Shown piece by piece: positions 11,924 through 19,919 of a DNA stretch of 64,000 nucleotides (the stretch's first letter is position 1; every line of letters starts with the position of its first letter). The stretch is from contig CANQWS010000010.1 in NCBI GenBank assembly GCA_947627615.1, positions 17,488-81,487 of the forward strand. The letters run 5' to 3'. Source of the DNA: an uncultured Muribaculaceae bacterium (GTDB taxonomy: Bacteria > Bacteroidota > Bacteroidia > Bacteroidales > Muribaculaceae). The position numbers were made by a program, and so were the translations under genes. Under the pieces are notes generated by a model, which worked only from the letters and a program-made list of their open reading frames with translations, did not search any database and was not told the origin of the DNA.

Positions 11924-13126
11924 ATGCCTAACATTTCAAAACGCGGACAGATAATGCCCGCCTCTCCTATCAGGAAACTCGTTCCTCTGGCCCGAATGGC
12001 TGAAAAGCGCGGCGTGGAGGTCATACGCCTGAATATCGGTCAGCCGGACCTCCCTACACCGCAGGAAGGTCTGGATGCCTTGAAAAAAATTGACCGCACG
12101 GTCCTTGAATACAGCCCTTCCGAGGGACTTCTCTCCCTGCGCGAGAAACTCGCCGATTACTATCACCGGTTCAAAATCGATGTGTCGGCCGATGACATCA
12201 TAGTCACCACCGGCGGAAGCGAGGCCGTTCTCTTCGCGTTCATGGCATGTCTTGATCCCGGCGATGAGATTATTGTGCCTGAACCCGCCTACGCCAACTA
12301 TATGGCTTTCGCCATTTCAGCGGGAGCTAAAATCGTCACCGTTCCCTCATCGATAGATGAAGGATTCGCTCTGCCTCCGATTGATGAATTTGAGAAACTC
12401 ATCACTCCGCGCACCAAGGGCATTCTGATCTGCAACCCGAATAACCCCACCGGCTATCTCTACACGCAGAAAGAGATGAATCAGCTGCGCGACATCGTGA
12501 AAAAGTATGACCTCTTCCTGTTTTCCGATGAAGTGTACCGCGAGTTCACTTACACCGGCGCGCCCTACATTTCCGCATTCCACCTTCCCGGAATAGAAGA
12601 ACAGGTGGTGCTGATTGACTCTGTATCAAAACGCTATAGCGAATGTGGAATACGCATCGGGGCACTCATCACCAAAAATGCCGAACTGAAGAAGAATGTC
12701 ATGAAATTCTGTCAGGCACGTCTCAGTCCTCCTTTGCTCGGACAGATTGTGGCTGAAGCTTCAATCGACGCTTCGTCGGAATACATGCTGATGACCTATA
12801 ACGAATATGTGGAGCGCCGTAAATTCCTCATCGACGGACTGAACCGCATACCGGGATGCTATTCGCCTATCCCTATGGGCGCGTTCTACACGGTTGTGAG
12901 TCTGCCCGTTGACGATGCCGACAAGTTCTGCGAATGGTGCCTCAGAGAGTTCGAGTTCGAGGGTGCCACTGTATTCATGGCTCCCGCTTCAGGATTCTAC
13001 ACCACTCCGGGAATGGGCCGCAATGAGGTCAGAATGGCCTACGTGCTCAAGCGCGAGGACCTTGCCCGAGCTCTTAAAGTACTTGCCGAGGCTCTGAAAG
13101 CTTACCCCGGACGCACCATTGGATAA
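11924..13126 (+). CDS. Pyridoxal-phosphate aminotransferase, class I/II (aspartate aminotransferase-like)
   Basis: A 400-residue fold-type I aminotransferase. It carries the N-terminal LNIGQPD block, VTTGGSEAVLFA, ICNPNNPTGY with the cofactor-stacking Asn-Pro, the FSDEVYREF segment, and the PLP-binding SVSKRYSECGIRIG motif in which Lys forms the Schiff base. The C-terminal RMAYVLKRED contains the substrate carboxylate Arg. Members in Bacteroidetes are usually annotated as aspartate aminotransferases, but substrate cannot be fixed by motif reading. It lies 48 bases after valS and 27 bases before the permease gene, probably in one transcript. Confidence 0.88.
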   Translation: MPNISKRGQIMPASPIRKLVPLARMAEKRGVEVIRLNIGQPDLPTPQEGLDALKKIDRTVLEYSPSEGLLSLREKLADYYHRFKIDVSADDIIVTTGGSEAVLFAFMACLDPGDEIIVPEPAYANYMAFAISAGAKIVTVPSSIDEGFALPPIDEFEKLITPRTKGILICNPNNPTGYLYTQKEMNQLRDIVKKYDLFLFSDEVYREFTYTGAPYISAFHLPGIEEQVVLIDSVSKRYSECGIRIGALITKNAELKKNVMKFCQARLSPPLLGQIVAEASIDASSEYMLMTYNEYVERRKFLIDGLNRIPGCYSPIPMGAFYTVVSLPVDDADKFCEWCLREFEFEGATVFMAPASGFYTTPGMGRNEVRMAYVLKREDLARALKVLAEALKAYPGRTIG

Positions 13127-13153
13127 AGTGACCATTTTCCCGTTACGGCTGCC

Positions 13154-14410
13154 ATGAACCTGTCGTCATTCATAGGCCAACGCATCAGCTTCCGCCAGGA
13201 CGGCAGGAAGCTGTCGGCAGGTGTGGTCATAGCCGTAACAGGCATTTCGGTGTCATACGTCATAATGCTTCTGGCAATATCTATTGTCACCGGTTTCAAA
13301 AACCAGATTATTGACAGACTCACCGGATTCAACGCCCAGATTACAATAATGCCCCCTCTGCCAGCCGAAGGAGAGGACGGACTTGAACCCATAGCCCTGA
13401 CTCCGGAGTTGCGCAAGTCCATCCATGACATCAATCCCGATGCGGCCATATCTCTTTCCTTCAACCAGCCGGCAGTATTCAAGACCGACAGTGCTTTTCA
13501 GGGTATAGTGCTCCGAGGCATTGCTCATGACGGCAACTGGGACTTCGTAAGGAACAACCTGGTTCAGGGCAATATTCCTGACAGCGGCCATGTTGAAGAG
13601 GTGGTGATGTCGTCTCTTACGGCTTCAGCTCTCGGTGTCAGGTGCGGTGACAAAATAGTCACCCACTTTTTTGACGGGAACAATCTCCGCTCGCGGAATC
13701 TGCACATCTCAGGTATCTACGATTCGCACTTCAACGATTTCGACAACATGCTCGCGTTCACGCCAATCGGCATGTTGCAGCAGCTTTTCAATGTTGACAG
13801 TCTGAAATCCACTTCAATAGAAATACGCGGGCTGCCGCAGGATGAAGTGGATGAGGTATCCGTCAGGCTCTACGAGTCTCTGATGGCCGGGGCCATGTCG
13901 GAGAGTATGCGAACGGGAGAGAATCCGTTTCTCTACCGAATCGAGAATATCAACCAGCAGTGTGCCATGTACATCAACTGGCTGAACCTACTCGACACCA
14001 ATGTGCTGGTTATCATTATTCTGATGGCATTTATATCAGGCTTTACTTTAATCTCGAGCCTGTTTATCATCATTCTTGAACGGGTGAACATGATTGGCAT
14101 TTTCAAAGCTATGGGAGCCTCGGATTCACAGATTCGCCGCATTTTCATCTACATGGCCCAGCGCCTTGTGGTCCGTGGACTTGTCATCGGAAACGTGATA
14201 GCTCTGTCCATAATATTCGCACAGATTCATTTCCATCTACTGCCGCTCGACCCTGAAGCCTACTATCTGAATTATGTACCTATGGACCTCTCATGGTGGT
14301 CTGTGCTTGCACTGAACATAGCCGTAATCATTATCTCGGCGCTGATTCTCATACTGCCCTCCTACCTCATTTCCACACTCTCTCCGGCAAAATCAATCAG
14401 ATACGAATAA
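13154..14410 (+). CDS. FtsX/LolE-like ABC transporter permease
   Basis: An inner-membrane protein of 418 residues with one N-terminal membrane segment (about 25-46), a periplasmic domain of roughly 230 residues, and three C-terminal segments (about 278-305, 330-355, 385-410). This is the MacB/FtsX/LolCE permease plan. The cytoplasmic loop ERVNMIGIFKAMGAS is the typical coupling region contacting an ABC ATPase. In Bacteroidetes, proteins of this kind are assigned to lipoprotein release from the inner membrane; no ATPase gene is adjacent, so the partner is encoded elsewhere. Confidence 0.85.
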   Translation: MNLSSFIGQRISFRQDGRKLSAGVVIAVTGISVSYVIMLLAISIVTGFKNQIIDRLTGFNAQITIMPPLPAEGEDGLEPIALTPELRKSIHDINPDAAISLSFNQPAVFKTDSAFQGIVLRGIAHDGNWDFVRNNLVQGNIPDSGHVEEVVMSSLTASALGVRCGDKIVTHFFDGNNLRSRNLHISGIYDSHFNDFDNMLAFTPIGMLQQLFNVDSLKSTSIEIRGLPQDEVDEVSVRLYESLMAGAMSESMRTGENPFLYRIENINQQCAMYINWLNLLDTNVLVIIILMAFISGFTLISSLFIIILERVNMIGIFKAMGASDSQIRRIFIYMAQRLVVRGLVIGNVIALSIIFAQIHFHLLPLDPEAYYLNYVPMDLSWWSVLALNIAVIIISALILILPSYLISTLSPAKSIRYE

Positions 14411-14480
14411 TTATCATCCAATAATGACCCTTTTGGCATGATATTTGTTTCCTAAGTATCACCGATTTCTCCATTTTTAT

Positions 14481-14488
14481 TATATTTG
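14481..14488 (+). promoter_or_regulatory. Putative -7 element before rsfS
   Basis: TATATTTG matches TAnnTTTG, 30 bases before the rsfS start, in an AT-rich gap of 108 bases after the permease gene. No TTTG lies at the correct -33 distance. Confidence 0.45.
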
Positions 14489-14518
14489 TAATCAATTTCA
14501 TATATCAAGAATTCATAG

Positions 14519-14893
14519 ATGTCAGATTCAACAACCGCAACTTCTGTCGATATGCTCCGTCTGATAACCGAAGGTATTCAGGAACGTAAAGGCAAAAAAA
14601 TATCTCATGTCGATTTGTCAGACATTGAATCATCAGGTGTTTCCAATTTTATAATCTGCGAAGGAACAAGCACCATGCAGGTTTCGGCAATAGCAGACAG
14701 CGTCCGTGACTACCTGCTCGAACATGCCGGAATAAAACCCTACAACTATGACGGCTACGAGAACTCCCAGTGGATCGTGATTGACTATGGCGACACTCTT
14801 GTCCATGTCTTCATTCCGCAGGAGCGTTCGCGTTACAATCTTGAGGAACTTTGGAGCGATGCCAAAATCACCGAAATTCCTGATCTTGACTGA
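14519..14893 (+). CDS. rsfS: Ribosomal silencing factor RsfS
   Basis: A 124-residue member of the RsfS/Iojap family, which binds ribosomal protein L14 and keeps the subunits apart under starvation. Family blocks are SHVDLSDIESSGVSNFIIC, STMQVSAIADSV, and the C-terminal WIVIDYGDTLVHVF followed by ERSRYNLEELW. It sits 30 bases before ftsH, the same order as in many Bacteroidetes. Confidence 0.95.
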   Translation: MSDSTTATSVDMLRLITEGIQERKGKKISHVDLSDIESSGVSNFIICEGTSTMQVSAIADSVRDYLLEHAGIKPYNYDGYENSQWIVIDYGDTLVHVFIPQERSRYNLEELWSDAKITEIPDLD

Positions 14894-14923
14894 TATTCAT
14901 CCCATCAACAGACTCTTTTCCAG

Positions 14924-16993
14924 ATGAAGAATATACCCAAACCAAAAAAGACGGGAATATCCAGTATGTACTGGATGTACGTCGTTATAATCGTATTTCT
15001 CTTAGGTTGCTTCTATTTTGAGGACGAGCCTTATTCCAAGGAACTTGAGAGCTATACTCAGTTCGAGACCATAGCCAAAGAGGGCGGACTCAAGGAAATC
15101 GAGATCAACTCCGCAAAGCATCAGGCTGTAGGTATCCTGACTGAGGCTGCCGCCGTCAAGGAATTCCATAACTATGAAAAAGGCTCCAATCAGCCGGCGA
15201 GAGTCATTGTGACCATCGGTTCACAGCAAGGAATAGAGAAAGACATTGACCAGTGGAAATCTACCGGAGCATTCAAGGGAGACGTACGCTATGACCGCTC
15301 CACCGATTTCTCATCCTATATTTGGGCTTTCGGACCAATCCTGCTGATGATTGCATTCTGGTTCTGGATGATGCGGCGCATGTCCGGACGTGACGGAGGA
15401 CCCGGCGGCGGTGTGTTCAGCGTGGGTAAGTCCAAGGCAAAGATTTTTGACAAGGACAATACCGACAAGGTCACATTCAAGGATGTGGCCGGCCTGTCAG
15501 AAGCCAAGACCGAGATAGAGGAAATAGTGGAATTCCTCAAGAATCCGCAGCGTTATACCGATCTCGGAGGTAAAATTCCCAAGGGCGCACTTCTCGTAGG
15601 CCCTCCCGGAACCGGTAAGACCTTGCTGGCCAAAGCGGTTGCCGGCGAAGCCAATGTGCCGTTCTTCTCCTTGTCAGGTAGTGACTTCGTGGAGATGTTC
15701 GTGGGTGTCGGCGCGTCACGTGTGCGCGACCTCTTCCGTCAGGCCAAGGAGAAAGCTCCCTGTATAGTATTTATCGATGAAATAGACGCCGTGGGACGTG
15801 CCCGCGGACGTAACCCGAATATGGGCTCGAACGACGAACGCGAGAACACCCTCAATCAGCTTCTGACCGAGATGGACGGTTTCGGGACCAACAGCGGCGT
15901 TATAATTCTCGCGGCTACAAACCGTGCCGACATTCTTGACAAGGCGCTACTGCGTGCCGGCCGTTTTGACCGTCAGATCTACGTTGACCTGCCAGACCTC
16001 AATGACCGCGTGGCCATTTTCAACGTCCATTTGCGCAAAATCAAGAAGGACGATTCCGTTGACGTGAACCTTCTCGCACGTCAGACTCCCGGATTTTCCG
16101 GCGCCGAGATTGCCAACGTCTGCAACGAGGCTGCGCTTATAGCCGCACGTCACGACCATAAGACAGTGACACGTCAGGATTTCATCGATGCTGTTGACCG
16201 CATTGTTGGAGGTCTTGAAAAGCGTTCCAAGATAACCACTGACGAGGAGAAACGCTCTATAGCCATTCATGAGGCCGGTCACGCTACCGTGTCATGGCAC
16301 TTGAGATTTGCCAATCCTCTGATCAAAGTGACCATCGTTCCGCGAGGCAAAGCTCTTGGCGCCGCCTGGTACCTGCCTGAAGAACGTCAGATAACGCCTA
16401 CGCAGGCCATTCTTGATGAAATGTGCGCTACTCTCGGCGGACGTGCCGCGGAGGAACTCTTCCTCGGCCGCATTTCCACCGGCGCCGCCAATGACCTTGA
16501 ACGCGTGACAAAACAGGCCTACGCCATGGTGGTTTATTACGGCATGAGCGATAAGCTTCCCAACCTTTGCTACTACGATTCATCGGGTCAGGACTACGGT
16601 TTCTCGAAACCTTATAGCGATGAGCGCGCCAGGACTATCGACGAGGAAGTCTCCAGAATCATCAACGAGCAGTACGAAAGGGCCAAAGAAATCCTGAAAA
16701 AGCATGCCGAAGGCCACAATACCCTCGCTGACGTGCTGATAACGCGCGAAGTGATTTTCACTGAAGATGTGGAACATATTTTCGGCAAACGCCCCTGGGC
16801 CTCACGAACCGAAGAGATTCTTTCGGAAGACGCCAAAAAGTCACTTCCGGCCGCATCTGACACATCCACTTCCGACACCGAGACACCCCCGCCCGTCCCT
16901 GAGGACAAACCCGAAGAAGATTCTGAGGACAAACCCGAAGATAAGTCTGAAGACAAACCTGAAGAAAATCCCGAGGCCAAGACCGAAGAATAA
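14924..16993 (+). CDS. ftsH: ATP-dependent zinc metalloprotease FtsH
   Basis: Membrane-anchored AAA+ protease that degrades misfolded membrane proteins and short-lived regulators. Two membrane segments (about 16-32 and 133-150) flank a periplasmic domain. The AAA module has Walker A GPPGTGKT (226-233), Walker B DEID (285-288) and the RAGRFDRQ second region of homology; the zinc protease site is HEAGH (449-453). After the protease domain comes an acidic, proline-rich tail of about 45 residues built from EDKPE-like repeats (residues about 645-689), which is longer and more repetitive than usual and is probably disordered. A terminator follows. Confidence 0.97.
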   Translation: MKNIPKPKKTGISSMYWMYVVIIVFLLGCFYFEDEPYSKELESYTQFETIAKEGGLKEIEINSAKHQAVGILTEAAAVKEFHNYEKGSNQPARVIVTIGSQQGIEKDIDQWKSTGAFKGDVRYDRSTDFSSYIWAFGPILLMIAFWFWMMRRMSGRDGGPGGGVFSVGKSKAKIFDKDNTDKVTFKDVAGLSEAKTEIEEIVEFLKNPQRYTDLGGKIPKGALLVGPPGTGKTLLAKAVAGEANVPFFSLSGSDFVEMFVGVGASRVRDLFRQAKEKAPCIVFIDEIDAVGRARGRNPNMGSNDERENTLNQLLTEMDGFGTNSGVIILAATNRADILDKALLRAGRFDRQIYVDLPDLNDRVAIFNVHLRKIKKDDSVDVNLLARQTPGFSGAEIANVCNEAALIAARHDHKTVTRQDFIDAVDRIVGGLEKRSKITTDEEKRSIAIHEAGHATVSWHLRFANPLIKVTIVPRGKALGAAWYLPEERQITPTQAILDEMCATLGGRAAEELFLGRISTGAANDLERVTKQAYAMVVYYGMSDKLPNLCYYDSSGQDYGFSKPYSDERARTIDEEVSRIINEQYERAKEILKKHAEGHNTLADVLITREVIFTEDVEHIFGKRPWASRTEEILSEDAKKSLPAASDTSTSDTETPPPVPEDKPEEDSEDKPEDKSEDKPEENPEAKTEE

Positions 16994-17015
16994 AATAGAT
17001 CATCACCCTAAAACA

Positions 17016-17052
17016 AGTCCCGACAAACGCAAATTTGCCGGGACTCGTTTTA
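17016..17052. terminator. Terminator between ftsH and the FKBP gene, likely bidirectional
   Basis: AGTCCCG (17016-17022) pairs with CGGGACT (17039-17045), enclosing a palindromic GCAAATTTGC loop region, with a T-rich tract on the plus side (CGTTTTAT) and an A-rich tract in front that gives a T-rich tract on the minus strand. It sits between two convergent genes. Confidence 0.8.
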
Positions 17053-17068
17053 TGTCTGTTTGTCGGGG

Positions 17069-17464
17069 TCAGGCCACTGAAATCAGTTCGATGTCAAAGA
17101 TTAGTGTCGAGCCGCCGGGAATGCCCGGCTGGGAGCGCATTCCGTAGCCCATCTCGGCCGGAATATAGATTTCCCATCTGTCTCCCACGCTCATCTGCTG
17201 TATGGCAATGACGAGGCCCTGAATAAGTTCCCTCAGTCTGACAGCCATAGGTGCGCCGCCTCTGGAACTGTCGAACTTTTTGCCGTTGATGAGTTTTCCG
17301 GTGTAATGCATCACAACCACACTGTTGCGGTTAGGCTTCCTGCCGGAGCCTGATGATTTGATGACCTTGCGGTAGATACCTTTGTCAACCGGCTCCACTC
17401 CGCTCGTCGTCGCTATCTCGGCAAGCAACTGACGGTTGTGCATAATCTGTTCCTGCTTCGCCAT
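17069..17464 (-). CDS. FKBP-type peptidyl-prolyl cis-trans isomerase
   Basis: A 131-residue protein without a signal peptide, so cytoplasmic. The C-terminal 90 residues form an FKBP domain: VVMHYTGKLINGKKFDSS, VGDRWEIYIPAEMGYG and GSTLIFDIELI are the standard strands, and the aromatic pocket residues (Tyr, Phe, Trp, Tyr) are kept. It catalyses proline isomerisation during folding. The N-terminal 40 residues resemble the dimerising helix-rich region of Bacteroides FKBP/Mip proteins but are short. It is read with the upstream DUF695 gene, with a gap of only three bases. Confidence 0.93.
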   Translation of the reverse strand: MAKQEQIMHNRQLLAEIATTSGVEPVDKGIYRKVIKSSGSGRKPNRNSVVVMHYTGKLINGKKFDSSRGGAPMAVRLRELIQGLVIAIQQMSVGDRWEIYIPAEMGYGMRSQPGIPGGSTLIFDIELISVA

Positions 17465-17467
17465 AGT

Positions 17468-17905
17468 TTATTCTCCAGCTCTAATCTCGGCCTCCTTCAT
17501 TTCATCGTATGCATCCCAGTCAGGGTCGTTTTCCGCTATTATCGAGAGCGGAAGCTCCGGCAGGTCGGCAAGAGCCTCATTCAGTTTACGGCCGAATATA
17601 TTTGTACTCAACGTATAGAATATCCAGTCACGCTGTCCGTCACCGGTGAAAATTCCTGTCATGACGGCCACCGGGTCCTTGTCGAATACGGCGCTCAGAC
17701 GTTCGGTGACATCGCCCATCATAACGGATGTCTCATAATCAGGCATACCGTCAGGCAACGCGTCATAGAGCCAAGTGACTTCAACCCTTATGCTGAACCT
17801 CGGATTATTCCTGAATTTCGCTATGTCATTGCGCCCGGTCACAATTATGACCTTGCCTGATTCACTTTCCTGCGGTGATGTCCACCAGTCTGCCTCGTTT
17901 GCCAT
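17468..17905 (-). CDS. DUF695 family protein
   Basis: A 145-residue soluble protein. The pattern of a central GIFTGDGQRDWIFYT segment followed by LNEALADLPELPLSI and AENDPDWDAY is the DUF695 domain, seen in many Bacteroidetes and Firmicutes as a short acidic protein of unknown role. It is the first gene of a two-gene minus-strand unit with the FKBP isomerase. A weak -7-like TATCTTTA lies at 17931-17938 on the minus strand. No function should be inferred beyond the family name. Confidence 0.8.
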   Translation of the reverse strand: MANEADWWTSPQESESGKVIIVTGRNDIAKFRNNPRFSIRVEVTWLYDALPDGMPDYETSVMMGDVTERLSAVFDKDPVAVMTGIFTGDGQRDWIFYTLSTNIFGRKLNEALADLPELPLSIIAENDPDWDAYDEMKEAEIRAGE

Positions 17906-18060
17906 TTTCTGATTAAAAATTAAATATCCGTAAAGATAGAAATTCCTGTAATTATATACAAGATTTCATCAAAATATGAAGCAAAATATAATTATACAGG
18001 CATTTTACACCCTATTTAGTTAAATATAGTTAACGAATTGTATTTTTATTTGGCCGCATA

Positions 18061-18090
18061 TTGCAGTTAAAAATAAAAATATTAACTTTG
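18061..18090 (+). promoter_or_regulatory. Promoter of a noncoding transcript
   Basis: TTG at 18061-18063 and TAACTTTG at 18083-18090 are spaced by 19 bases and match the Bacteroidetes consensus apart from the first T. No protein gene begins within 400 bases downstream, and the next gene has its own promoter, so this one should drive a noncoding RNA. Confidence 0.65.
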
Positions 18091-18096
18091 CATCAG

Positions 18097-18160
18097 TTTT
18101 TCATGGTATTAGATTTAAGGTAAGAAGATTATTCGTCGTGATGACGAGTAATTTTTTTTG
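18097..18160 (+). ncRNA. Candidate short RNA ending in a strong intrinsic terminator
   Basis: Downstream of the promoter at 18061-18090 lies an about 30-base unpaired AT-rich stretch, then a 10-base-pair stem, ATTATTCGTC (18129-18138) with GACGAGTAAT (18143-18152), a 5-base loop and an eight-T run (18152-18159). This is a textbook intrinsic terminator on the plus strand, giving an RNA of about 60 nucleotides. The 5' and 3' ends are inferred. It contains no sensible reading frame. It may be a small regulatory RNA or an attenuated leader for the structured region that follows. Confidence 0.5.
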
Positions 18161-18330
18161 CTTTAAGTGAGGTCCCCACCTTCATTAACCGAATAGGATA
18201 ATTTCTAAGATCCCGACCTGAATAATAAGACAGGGTCTGACAATCCCTCAGTAATGAAAAACTTCAATTTAATTGAATCCATTATGTGATTTCAGTTAAT
18301 TGAAGGCGGGGACTGACGTCCTAAAGCTTC
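18161..18330 (+). ncRNA. Candidate structured RNA with a long closing stem (6S-like?)
   Basis: TCCCC-ACCTTC (18173-18183) pairs with GAAGG-C-GGGGA (18302-18313), with one A-C mismatch, and the helix continues over a one-base bulge into TTAAC/GTTAA. CTTTA (18161-18165) and TAAAG (18322-18326) may close the base. The enclosed 100 bases hold two local hairpins: GACCTG with CAGGGTC (18215-18237), and TAATG/CATTA (18252-18285) around a TTCAA/TTGAA stem. A long closing helix over a large partly open centre, about 170 nucleotides in all, is the general plan of 6S RNA, but I cannot confirm family membership. No separate terminator is evident at its 3' side. Confidence 0.4.
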
Positions 18331-18444
18331 GTAAAACTTCGGTGCCGGAATTTGGAATCAGGGTCAATTACCCATATTCAACGGCTGCATACTATTGCAG
18401 ATAATAAACTGCGTTATAAAAACCATAAATTTCATCAATAAAAT

Positions 18445-18474
18445 TTTGTTTATCCGCGGCTTTGTCTATCTTTG
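18445..18474 (+). promoter_or_regulatory. Bacteroidetes-type promoter for the flavoprotein gene
   Basis: TTTG at 18445-18448 and TATCTTTG at 18467-18474 are 18 bases apart. The start codon of the flavoprotein follows 38 bases later. This separates the gene from the RNA candidates upstream. Confidence 0.75.
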
Positions 18475-18512
18475 CATAAAATCATTAAAAAACCACCACA
18501 GCAATATATCTC

Positions 18513-19127
18513 ATGAAAGTACTGGTTATAAATGCGAGCCCGCACCTTGACGGATGCACGTCCCGCGCGCTTCAGGAAGTTGAACAGCAGCTTCACGCCG
18601 AAGGAATAGAAACAGAACGCATCGACGTTGCCATCAAACCGGTACGCGGCTGCATGGCCTGTATGTATTGCCGCACACATAACCGCTGTGTGTTCGACGA
18701 CATTGTGAATGAAGCCGCTCAGAAGCTCGACGAGGCCGATGGAATGATTATCGGCAGCCCCACATACTATGCCGGCGTCAACGGTCAGCTGCGGTCATTC
18801 CTTGACCGGTTGTTCTACAGCTCAGGGCATATCGTCAAGACCATGAAACCGGGAGCCGTCGTCATATCCTCACGTCGTGCCGGAAGCACCACCGCCTACG
18901 ATGAAATCGTGAAATATTTCGGGATATGCTCAATGCCTGTCGTGACATCCACCTATTGGAACGAAGTCCACGGAAGCAAAGCCGAGGATGTGGAGAAGGA
19001 TCTCGAGGGACTACAGACCATGCGTAATCTGGGACGTAATTTCGCATTCCTTGTCAAAGCCATAGCCCGGATGAAAGATTCCATTCCCCAGCAGGAACGG
19101 ACCTACCGCACAAATTTCATAGAATAA
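18513..19127 (+). CDS. Flavodoxin-fold NAD(P)H-dependent FMN reductase-like protein with a Cys cluster
   Basis: A 204-residue cytoplasmic flavoprotein of the NADPH-dependent FMN reductase superfamily. The N-terminal LVINASPHLDGCTS is the FMN phosphate-binding loop, and GSPTYYAGVNGQL and SSRRAGSTTAYDE contact the isoalloxazine ring. Four cysteines in GCMACMYCRTHNRC (47, 50, 53, 59) resemble the compact cluster motif of archaeal iron-sulfur flavoproteins, so it may carry a 4Fe-4S cluster as well as FMN. Likely an electron-transfer or redox-stress enzyme in an anaerobe; substrate unknown. It lies 27 bases upstream of the YqgE gene. Confidence 0.85.
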   Translation: MKVLVINASPHLDGCTSRALQEVEQQLHAEGIETERIDVAIKPVRGCMACMYCRTHNRCVFDDIVNEAAQKLDEADGMIIGSPTYYAGVNGQLRSFLDRLFYSSGHIVKTMKPGAVVISSRRAGSTTAYDEIVKYFGICSMPVVTSTYWNEVHGSKAEDVEKDLEGLQTMRNLGRNFAFLVKAIARMKDSIPQQERTYRTNFIE

Positions 19128-19154
19128 GAAACAACCACAATCCATCTCCTCCAC

Positions 19155-19757
19155 ATGATTGACTTTGACAACTGTCTTTTCAATATCGACATTCCCTGCG
19201 GCACTCCTGACGTTGGCTCGATTCTCATAGCCGAACCGTTTTTGAAGGAAGAATATTTCCATCATGCCGTGATATGCGTCATAGATTATGGCAAAGATCT
19301 GTCATCTATGGGTGTTGTTCTCAACCGCATGACAGCCTACAATCTTCAGAGTCTGCTTGCCGAAGTGACTGTCGACGAACCCGTCCCCGTCTACTGTGGA
19401 GGTCCAATGTCCTACGACCGTCTGTTCTATCTGCACACCCTCGGAGACCTCATCCCCGAAAGCCGGCAGATTGCCGACAGTCTTTATGTGGGAGGTGATT
19501 TCGATTCCATCATCAGATATGTCAATGACGGATATCCGCTCGACGGATACGTTCGATTCTTTGTTGGATACAGCGGGTGGAGCCCTCATCAGCTCGATGA
19601 GGAAATAGGCAATAAGGTCTGGGCCGTGAGCCATACCTCGGACTACCCTGCCCTTCTCACGGGATGTGAGGACGCCTACTGGCACCGTTGTGTCCGTATG
19701 CTCGGCCATGACTTCCGTGGCTGGCGCTACCATCCCCGCAACCCCCACGCCAACTGA
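19155..19757 (+). CDS. YqgE/AlgH family protein
   Basis: A 200-residue protein of the YqgE/AlgH (DUF179) family: GSILIAEPFLKEEYFHHAVI at the N-terminus, MGVVLNRM, VYCGGPMS, and FVGYSGWSPHQLDEEI are the conserved blocks. The family's biochemical role is unsettled; in Bacteroidetes it is common and usually single-copy. It is probably cotranscribed with the flavoprotein. A bidirectional terminator follows, which also ends the large minus-strand nuo-atp unit. Confidence 0.92.
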   Translation: MIDFDNCLFNIDIPCGTPDVGSILIAEPFLKEEYFHHAVICVIDYGKDLSSMGVVLNRMTAYNLQSLLAEVTVDEPVPVYCGGPMSYDRLFYLHTLGDLIPESRQIADSLYVGGDFDSIIRYVNDGYPLDGYVRFFVGYSGWSPHQLDEEIGNKVWAVSHTSDYPALLTGCEDAYWHRCVRMLGHDFRGWRYHPRNPHAN

Positions 19758-19856
19758 CCTTCCCCATCCCGGTCCGCAAAACGCCCTATCCACCCAAGCT
19801 TTTCAGCCTGATGGGGAACAGGCTCTTGTATAAAAAAATTAAAACTCTTCAAGGCG

Positions 19857-19896
19857 CAAAAAGGGACTGCATTCCGGTGAACGCAGTCCCTTTTAA
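19857..19896. terminator. Bidirectional terminator between yqgE and nuoN
   Basis: AAAGGGACTGC (19860-19870) pairs perfectly with GCAGTCCCTTT (19883-19893), a 12-base loop between them. The plus side continues into a short T run and the minus side reads into TTTTTGCGCC. Both the + strand gene before it and the - strand operon end here. Confidence 0.9.
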
Positions 19897-19919
19897 AGAA
19901 GTATCTATTAGTGGTTGAC

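Noticed and set aside
18129..18160. Hairpin and T run as terminator for the DUF695-FKBP genes
   Set aside because: It is on the plus strand and upstream of those minus-strand genes, so it cannot end their transcript.
18161..18330. tmRNA, RNase P RNA or SRP RNA for the structured region
   Set aside because: None of their hallmark motifs (tag frame and tRNA-like end, the GAGGAAAGTCC block, the SRP tetraloop helix) are visible.
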